Assembly: GCF_011742555.1 (NCBI RefSeq) | Contig: NZ_JAAQQR010000006.1 | Span: 1-64,000, forward strand | Direction: 5' to 3' | Source of the DNA: Luteibacter jiangsuensis | GTDB lineage: Bacteria; Pseudomonadota; Gammaproteobacteria; Xanthomonadales; Rhodanobacteraceae | DNA length: 64,000 nucleotides | Part shown: one piece after another, positions 55,349 through 64,000 of the stretch | How the letters are laid out: each line of letters opens with the position of its first letter | Numbering within the stretch: the first letter of the stretch is position 1 | Notes under the pieces: generated by a model | What the model was told of the DNA's origin: nothing | Seen by the model: the letters and a program-made list of their open reading frames with translations, nothing else | The model's database searches: none | Made by a program: the position numbers and the translations under genes

Positions 55349-55728
55349 CGTTCGTAAAGCTCGATCGGCAAATCGTCCGGGTCTGCGAAGAACGTGAACC
55401 GTCGCCCCGTGTACTCGTCCACACGAATGGGCTCGCAGGTGACACCACGGTCCGCCAGTTTCGCCACCACAGCGTCGATGTCGCGCACGGAAAAAGCCAG
55501 GTGACGCAACCCCTGTGCCTCCGGTCGCGACGGCCGCTTCGGCGGCGATGGGAAGGAGAACAGTTCCAGCTGCACGCCGGGGCTCACTTCGAGGTCGAGC
55601 TTCCACGAATCGCGTGCCTCGCGGTATGCCTCGTGGATTACCTTCAACCCCAGCACTTCCGTATAGAACGCTTTCGACCGCTCGTAATCGGAGCAGATCA
55701 GCGCCACATGATGGATGGCTTCGAGCAC
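55345..55728 (-). CDS. VOC (glyoxalase/bleomycin-resistance) family protein
   Basis: The 127-residue protein is taken to start at GTG 55728 (VLEAIHHVALI), as in the YaeR-like subfamily that opens with an HH-containing strand. The metal-binding fold is suggested by IHHVALICSDYERSKAFYTE, LRHLAFSVRDIDAVV and FADPDDLPIELYE at the end. The substrate is unknown. Its stop is provided by repeat A4. It ends the ligA-epmA-VOC run. Confidence 0.85.
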   Translation of the reverse strand: MLEAIHHVALICSDYERSKAFYTEVLGLKVIHEAYREARDSWKLDLEVSPGVQLELFSFPSPPKRPSRPEAQGLRHLAFSVRDIDAVVAKLADRGVTCEPIRVDEYTGRRFTFFADPDDLPIELYER

Positions 55729-55732
55729 CAGG

Positions 55733-59154
<3,422 letters not shown>

Positions 59155-59170
59155 CTACAATCACCAGGCT

Positions 59171-60643
59171 ATGCCTTTACAAGACGTCAGCAGCCGTACC
59201 GACCCCATCGACGTCCCAGCCCTTCCATCCGACCGACCGGCCCTCGCGCCCGCGGAGCCCTCCAGCAAGGCGCGCTACCGCGGCCTCATCTGGCTGGTTT
59301 CGGCCGCATTCTTCATGCAGGCGCTGGATTCGACGATCGTGAACACGGCCGTGCCCGCCATCGCGGGCGCGCTCGACGTCACGCCGCTCAGCATGCGCAC
59401 GGCGCTCACGAGCTACGTGCTGACGCTGGCGGTGTTCATTCCCATGAGCCCATGGCTCTGCGACCGCTTCGGCACACGCCGCGTGTTCGCCGGCGCGATC
59501 CTCGTGTTCGCGCTCGGCTCGTTGTTGTGCGGCATGGCGCAGACACTGCCGCAGCTCGTGGTGTCGCGCATCGTTCAGGGCCTGGGCGGCGCCGCGCTCA
59601 TGCCGGTAGGCCGGTACGTGCTGGTGCGCAGTATCGACCGCCGGGAGTTCGTCAGCTCGATGACCACGGTGGCTACCTTCGGGCTGCTCGGCTCCGTGTT
59701 CGGCCCCCTGCTCGGCGGCCTGCTGGTGGAGTTCACCAACTGGCGCCTCATCTTCCTCATCAACGTGCCGGTGGGCCTCGTCGGGTTGCTCCTCAACCGG
59801 CGCGAAATGCCCGACTACCGGCTCGACCACGCGCATCGTTTCGACACCTTCGGCTTCCTCCTCTTCGCCGGCGCTTCCGCGCTGTGCCTTCTGGCCGCGG
59901 AATCGGTGGGCGCGAAGGGCCATGCGGTCACCGTTGCAGGCTATGCGCTGGGCGCCCTGGCGCTGGCGGCGCTCTACGTGCGGCACAGCCGGCGCACGGA
60001 TCATCCGGTCACCGACCTGTCGCTGTTGAAGGTGCGCAGTCTATGGGTGGCGCTGGCGGGAAACCTGTTCACGCGCCTCGGCGTGTCGGGCATGTACCTG
60101 CTGCTGGTGCTGTTCCTGCAGATCGGCTGTGGCTGGTCGCCCCTGGCCGCCGGCCTGATGATGGTGCCGCAAGCCATCGGCTCCATTACGGTGAAGCCGT
60201 TCATCGACCGGCTGCTCACGCACTTCGGCTACCGCAAGCTGTTGCTCGGCAACACCATTGCCGTGTCGGCGGTGCTCTGCGCGTTCGCGCTGCTTTCGCC
60301 GGGCACGCCACCCTGGATCGTTGCCGGCTTCGTCTTCGTCTACGGCGCGGTCATGTCGCTTCAGTACACGTCGATGAACACGCTGGCGTACGTCGACCTC
60401 GACGTGAAGCACGCTTCCATGGCGTCGTCGATGGCCTCCACGGCGCAATACCTGGCAATGAGCTTCGGCATCGCGCTCGCATCGCTGCTCATGGCAGGAT
60501 TCCTCGGCTCGCACGATGCCCACAGCTATGTCTGGGCCTTCCGCTGGTCCGTGATCGTGCTGGGCATGGTCACGCTGGCGGCCAGCTGGATATTCGGCCG
60601 CCTTCGCGATCCACGCTCGCGGGTGGCCGACTCCCCGGCCTGA
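59171..60643 (+). CDS. DHA2-type MFS efflux transporter
   Basis: The 490-residue membrane protein has a hydrophilic head of about 38 residues and about fourteen helices. FMQALDSTIVNTAVPAIAGA, LCDRFGTRRVF, IVQGLGGAALMPVGRYVLV and FGPLLGGLLVEFTNW are the typical DHA2 words. It is related to the exporter at 32223-33647, sharing helix order but with a different middle. The substrate is unknown. It is divergent from ligA and convergent with the photolyase gene. Confidence 0.9.
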   Translation: MPLQDVSSRTDPIDVPALPSDRPALAPAEPSSKARYRGLIWLVSAAFFMQALDSTIVNTAVPAIAGALDVTPLSMRTALTSYVLTLAVFIPMSPWLCDRFGTRRVFAGAILVFALGSLLCGMAQTLPQLVVSRIVQGLGGAALMPVGRYVLVRSIDRREFVSSMTTVATFGLLGSVFGPLLGGLLVEFTNWRLIFLINVPVGLVGLLLNRREMPDYRLDHAHRFDTFGFLLFAGASALCLLAAESVGAKGHAVTVAGYALGALALAALYVRHSRRTDHPVTDLSLLKVRSLWVALAGNLFTRLGVSGMYLLLVLFLQIGCGWSPLAAGLMMVPQAIGSITVKPFIDRLLTHFGYRKLLLGNTIAVSAVLCAFALLSPGTPPWIVAGFVFVYGAVMSLQYTSMNTLAYVDLDVKHASMASSMASTAQYLAMSFGIALASLLMAGFLGSHDAHSYVWAFRWSVIVLGMVTLAASWIFGRLRDPRSRVADSPA

Positions 60644-60668
60644 ACGGCCCGCCCATTCACAGCCATGG

Positions 60669-62117
60669 TCACGCCGCCGGTTCCCCCGCCGTTTCTGCAG
60701 GTGCGTGGCGCAGGTTCCGGTACGCCGTAAGAGCCGCCTCGCGCGACGTCTTGAGGTCCACAAGGGGCAGCGGGTAGCCCGACGCTTTCAGGAAGGCGGG
60801 ATCTTCCCAGGGCGCGTGCACCAGGCGGCCCGGCGCGTCGGCCAGCTCGGGCACCCAGCGGCGGATGTACGCGCCGTCGGGGTCGAACTTCTCCGACTGC
60901 GATACGGGGTTGAATATCCGGAAATACGGCGCGGCGTCCGCGCCGCTTCCCGCCACCCACTGCCAGCCCATCACGTTGTTCGCCAGATCGGCATCCACCA
61001 GCGTGTCGCGGAACCAGCGCTCGCCCAGCGTCCAGTGCTGCCGCAGGTTCTTGGTGAGGAGGCTGGCCACCAGCATGCGCACGCGATTGTGCATCCACCC
61101 CGTGGCCCACAGTTCGCGCATGCCGGCGTCCACGATGGGAATGCCGGTGCGTCCCTCCTTCCATCGCCGCAACGCGTGGGCGTCGCGACGGGCCCAGCGG
61201 AACGCGTCGAACGCGGGGTTGAAGTTTTTCCGGGTGGTCGTCGGGAAGTGATAGAGCAGGTATTGCGAGAATTCCCGCCAGCCCAACTGGCGCAGAAAGG
61301 GCTCCGGATCGGCACCGTTCCGCCGCTTCGCGGCGCGTTCGCGCAGGAACGCGGCGATCTGAATGGGCGAGATCTCGCCCCAATGCAGGTGGGGCGACAG
61401 GCGCGAGGTGCCATGCCGCGCGGGCAGGTCGCGCCCTTCCGTGTAGTGCGCCAGCGCGTCGTCGGCGAACAGTTCCAGCATCCCGCGCGCGCCACGTTCG
61501 CCGGGTGTCCATTCGGCGAAGCCTTTCGCCCAATCCAGCGTGGGCAGGAGTGCCAGCGAGTCGATCGGCACGAGTCCGGGAAGGTCATCACTCACCGGGT
61601 ACAGGGAAAGTCGCGGCACCTCCCATGGCGCGCGGTCTTCCACGTGCGTGCGCAGCACGCGCCAGAACGGCGTGAACACCTTGTACGGGCCGCCCTGCTT
61701 CGTGACGATCGCATCCGGTTCGGACCATAGCGATCCGTTGAACGATTGCACCGCGATGCCTTCGGCTTCCAGTGCCTTCCGCACCTTCGCATCGCGCCGG
61801 ACGAGGTGTGGTTCGTAAATCCGGTTGAGATACACCGCCTCGGCGCCCGTGGCCGCGATCAGCGCGCGCAGGGCGTCGAGGCTGGACCCGGCAACCACCG
61901 TCAGTTGCCCACCCCTGGCGCGAAGCGAGGCGTCCAGCGCGGCCAGCGAGTGGTGGAGCCACCAGCGCCCGGCAGCGCCGGGAGCCCCCTGCCCCTCTTC
62001 TTCGGGTGCATGCACGTAAAGGGCGACGATACGATCGTGCGCTGCCGCCGCGGCATGAAGGGCGGGATGGTCGGCAAGACGAAGGTCGCGACGGAACCAG
62101 ACGATGGCTGTACTCAT
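60669..62117 (-). CDS. phr: Deoxyribodipyrimidine photolyase (class I CPD type)
   Basis: The 482-residue light-driven enzyme repairs cyclobutane dimers with FAD and an antenna chromophore. It begins MSTAIVWFRRDLRLADHPAL. The FAD-binding region includes RLSPHLHWGEISPIQI, GWREFSQYLLYHFP, GIPIVDAGMRELWATGWMHN and WQWVAGSGADAAPYFRIFNP. Length is as in E. coli PhrB (472). ATG 62117 is used; a frame extension to 62162 is unsupported. Confidence 0.96.
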   Translation of the reverse strand: MSTAIVWFRRDLRLADHPALHAAAAAHDRIVALYVHAPEEEGQGAPGAAGRWWLHHSLAALDASLRARGGQLTVVAGSSLDALRALIAATGAEAVYLNRIYEPHLVRRDAKVRKALEAEGIAVQSFNGSLWSEPDAIVTKQGGPYKVFTPFWRVLRTHVEDRAPWEVPRLSLYPVSDDLPGLVPIDSLALLPTLDWAKGFAEWTPGERGARGMLELFADDALAHYTEGRDLPARHGTSRLSPHLHWGEISPIQIAAFLRERAAKRRNGADPEPFLRQLGWREFSQYLLYHFPTTTRKNFNPAFDAFRWARRDAHALRRWKEGRTGIPIVDAGMRELWATGWMHNRVRMLVASLLTKNLRQHWTLGERWFRDTLVDADLANNVMGWQWVAGSGADAAPYFRIFNPVSQSEKFDPDGAYIRRWVPELADAPGRLVHAPWEDPAFLKASGYPLPLVDLKTSREAALTAYRNLRHAPAETAGEPAA

Positions 62118-62233
62118 CGGCAAAGTATCCACAAAGCGCGTGAAATGAGAATCGCGCTCCATCTGCGTTCAGTGAACGGGCTTAGACTGTGTCGGCAGAC
62201 GGCCACCTTCAAGGTCGTCCCCAAGGAGCCTCC

Positions 62234-62683
62234 ATGAATATCAAGACCGTCCTCGGCCTCCCCCTGGCCGCCCTGCTCGCCACGGCGATGGCCGCCCCCG
62301 CATCGGCGGCCGTGCTGACGCGCAGCGACGGCATCTACGTGCGCTGCGACCAGTGTGGCGTGGTGCAGAGCATCGAACACAACGTCACCGCCGGACGCGA
62401 GCATGGCACCGCCGGCGCGGTGATCGGCGCCATCGCCGGCGGCGTCCTCGGCAACCAGGTCGGCAAGGGCAAGGGCCGCACCCTCGCCACGGTCGGCGGC
62501 GCGGTGGGCGGCGGCTTCGCCGGCAACGCCATCGGCAAGGGCGGCGGCAGCGACAGCTACACGCTGCGCCTGAAGATGGGCACCGGTGGCTACACCAATG
62601 TCCAGGTGAAGGACGCTTCGGCCATCCGCGAAGGCGACATCGTGGTCGTGGACGACCAGGGCAACGTGTCGCGCGTGCAGTAA
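62234..62683 (+). CDS. Glycine-zipper 2TM protein, exported
   Basis: The 149-residue protein has a signal peptide (residues 1-25, PASAA). A short Cys-containing segment YVRCDQCG follows. A glycine-zipper 2TM region (AVIGAIAGGVLGNQVGKG, then AVGGGFAGNAIGKGGG) and a C-terminal beta segment come next. Such proteins are outer-membrane-associated or periplasmic and of undefined function; the type resembles SlyB/RcnB-neighbour small envelope proteins. ATG 62234 has AAGGAG at proper spacing. Repeat B6 follows the gene. Confidence 0.88.
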   Translation: MNIKTVLGLPLAALLATAMAAPASAAVLTRSDGIYVRCDQCGVVQSIEHNVTAGREHGTAGAVIGAIAGGVLGNQVGKGKGRTLATVGGAVGGGFAGNAIGKGGGSDSYTLRLKMGTGGYTNVQVKDASAIREGDIVVVDDQGNVSRVQ

Positions 62684-62698
62684 GCCGCCAGGAAGAAA

Positions 62699-62770
62699 TG
62701 TGGGAGCCGCTTCAGCGGCGATAGGTGCTTGCCCGCTGCCGCGGGATCGCCGCTGAAGCGGCTCCCACAC
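62699..62770. repeat. Family B palindromic repeat, copy B6
   Basis: TGTGGGAGCCGCTTCAGCGG and its inverse GCTGAAGCGGCTCCCACA form a near-complete long stem with inner GCTGCCGCGGGATCGC. It lies between the convergent glycine-zipper gene and pncB, 15 bp and 9 bp away, and would serve both as terminator. Confidence 0.92.
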
Positions 62771-62779
62771 AGACAAAAA

Positions 62780-63961
62780 TTACGCGGCCGGCAGTTCGAA
62801 CACCCTGCGCAGGTAGGCGATGTAGTCGGGATCTTCCCCACCCATGCTCTTCCCCGGCGAATCCGACAGCTTCGCCACGGGCTGACCGTTGCAGCGGGTC
62901 ATCTTGATGACGATGTTGATGGGCGTCGGCCCCACGTCGTTGGTGAGATTGGTGCCCACGCCGAACGAAAGCAGGCACCGCCCGGCGAAATGCCGGTAGA
63001 GCTCCATGACGCGCGGTATGTCCAGGCTGTCGCTGAAAACCAGCGTCTTTGTGCGCGGGTCCACCCGGTTCTTCTCGTAATGCGCGATCACCCGGTCGCC
63101 CCACACGATGGGGTCGCCGGAATCGTGCCGCGCGCCGTCGAACAGCTTGCAGAAGTACATGTCGAAATCGCGCAGGAACGCATCCAGGCCGTAGACGTCG
63201 GACAGCGCGATGCCCAGGTCTCCCCGGTACTCGCGCGCCCAGGCTTCCAGCGCTGCGGTCTGCGAATCGCGCAGGCGCGGGCCCAGCGACTGGAAGGCCT
63301 GCAGGTACTCGTGCGCCATGCTGCCGATGGGTACCAGCCCCTGGCGCATCGCCAGCCAGACGTTGCTGGTGCCGGCCAGCTGCGGGCCCAGTTCGTTGCG
63401 CAGGATGCCGAGCATCTCTTCATGCCAATCGCGCGAAAAGCGGCGGCGTGTGCCGTAATCGGCGATGCGCACGCTTTCGTACCCTGGCGTGTCGCGCAGC
63501 AGCGCGATCTTCGCGCGCAGGCGCGCCCTGCCCTCGTCCAGATCGATGTCCGGACAGGTCGCCCGGAAATACAGTTCGTTCACGATGGCGAGCAGCGGCA
63601 CCTCGAACATGATGGTGTGCAGCCACGGGCCGGCGATCACGATCTCGATCTCGCCTTCCGCTTTCGTCGACGGTTGGATCGTCACGTACTTCGCGTTGAG
63701 CTGGAACAGGCCGAGGAAATCGACGAAGTCGCTGTCGATGAAGCGAAGGCTGCCCAGGTAGGCCAGCTCCTCCTCGGTGAAGCGCAGGCTGCACAGTGCC
63801 TTCAGTTCCTCGCGGATGCTGTCGATCAGCGGCACGAGGTTCACGCCGGGGGTGCGGCAGCGGAACCGGTACTCGACCTGCGCGGCCGGGTACTGGTGCA
63901 GCACCACCTGCATCATCGTGAACTTGTAGAGGTCGGTGTCGAGCAGCGATTGCACAATCAT
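62780..63961 (-). CDS. pncB: Nicotinate phosphoribosyltransferase
   Basis: The 393-residue enzyme makes nicotinate mononucleotide from nicotinate and PRPP in NAD salvage. It begins [20 protein letters not shown] with family words [13 protein letters not shown] and [14 protein letters not shown]. Later come GNALF-type [14 protein letters not shown] strands, a GTSNVWLAM loop, and [18 protein letters not shown] plus [11 protein letters not shown] in the phosphoribosyl site. ATG 63961 overlaps the end of an upstream frame by ATGA, so it is likely the second gene of a NAD-salvage operon. Confidence 0.96.
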   Translation of the reverse strand: MIVQSLLDTDLYKFTMMQVVLHQYPAAQVEYRFRCRTPGVNLVPLIDSIREELKALCSLRFTEEELAYLGSLRFIDSDFVDFLGLFQLNAKYVTIQPSTKAEGEIEIVIAGPWLHTIMFEVPLLAIVNELYFRATCPDIDLDEGRARLRAKIALLRDTPGYESVRIADYGTRRRFSRDWHEEMLGILRNELGPQLAGTSNVWLAMRQGLVPIGSMAHEYLQAFQSLGPRLRDSQTAALEAWAREYRGDLGIALSDVYGLDAFLRDFDMYFCKLFDGARHDSGDPIVWGDRVIAHYEKNRVDPRTKTLVFSDSLDIPRVMELYRHFAGRCLLSFGVGTNLTNDVGPTPINIVIKMTRCNGQPVAKLSDSPGKSMGGEDPDYIAYLRRVFELPAA

Positions 63962-64000
63962 GCGCTGGCGCCCGTGGCGGCGATCTGCCGGTTCACCGCG
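63958..64000 (-). CDS. C-terminal end of an upstream gene (partial)
   Basis: Thirteen residues ([13 protein letters not shown]) and a TGA stop overlap the pncB start as ATGA. The rest is outside the window. A nicotinamidase (PncA) would fit the pathway and the coupling, but this short tail cannot prove it. Confidence 0.35.
   Translation of the reverse strand, partial: AVNRQIAATGASA

Overview
The window is high-GC bacterial chromosome. The housekeeping gene order (ftsK, lolA, rarA, serS; ligA-epmA; orn-folP; trxB divergent from ald), the gammaproteobacterial-type proteins (EpmA, Aat, SbcB, Orn, LolA) and the dispersed palindromic repeats suggest a gammaproteobacterium of the Xanthomonadales/Lysobacterales, most likely Rhodanobacteraceae such as Luteibacter or Dyella. 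The genus is an inference; no 16S gene is present.

Positions 1-7004 are an accessory island abutting the 3' end of a tRNA-Ser(UGA) gene. It is visibly less GC-rich than the rest and carries an IS3-type insertion-sequence end, two lipoproteins, small DUF2188 and DUF3892 proteins, a Kiwa anti-phage pair (kwaA-kwaB), an ankyrin-like protein, a DUF4238 protein and a small XRE regulator. From 7005 the core chromosome starts with tRNA-Ser and serS.

Positions 9319-14799 hold a second accessory block between serS and rarA, all on the minus strand: a caspase-like His/Cys protein, a NarL-type response regulator, a GH108 muramidase, two DUF2589 proteins plus a third that looks related, two small unknown proteins, a small secreted protein and two holin-like membrane proteins. 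Muramidase, holins, unknown soluble proteins and a secreted protein in one run look like a holin-dependent lysis/secretion cassette. This is my best candidate for an undescribed system.

From 14972 to 32062 come rarA, a DUF2339-DUF3999 envelope pair, a 1000-residue one-piece sensor kinase, an unknown protein, lolA, an unknown protein, ftsK, ald, trxB, an acyltransferase-like gene and aat. From 32223 to 45262 come an MFS exporter, an RluA-type pseudouridine synthase, an HDOD protein, a lipoprotein, a membrane-anchored Mrr-like nuclease, a phosphoketolase-acetate kinase operon, class I fumarase, a DipZ-like thioredoxin protein, and a YqjI/YqjH-like PadR regulator with a ferric-siderophore reductase behind a perfect palindromic operator. 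From 45369 to the end come an AsmA protein, an EamA transporter, a 2OG-Fe(II) oxygenase, glmM, folP-orn, sbcB, a DUF2461 protein, a VOC protein, epmA-ligA, a second MFS exporter, photolyase, a glycine-zipper protein and pncB.

Three families of palindromic intergenic repeats punctuate the core. Family A has ends reading GTAGGAGCGCGC; in every copy one end supplies the TAG stop codon of a neighbouring gene. Family B has ends reading TGTGGGAGCC and sits just downstream of genes, like a bidirectional terminator. Family C is the CATTCCCGCGAAGGCGGGAATCC type, seen once.
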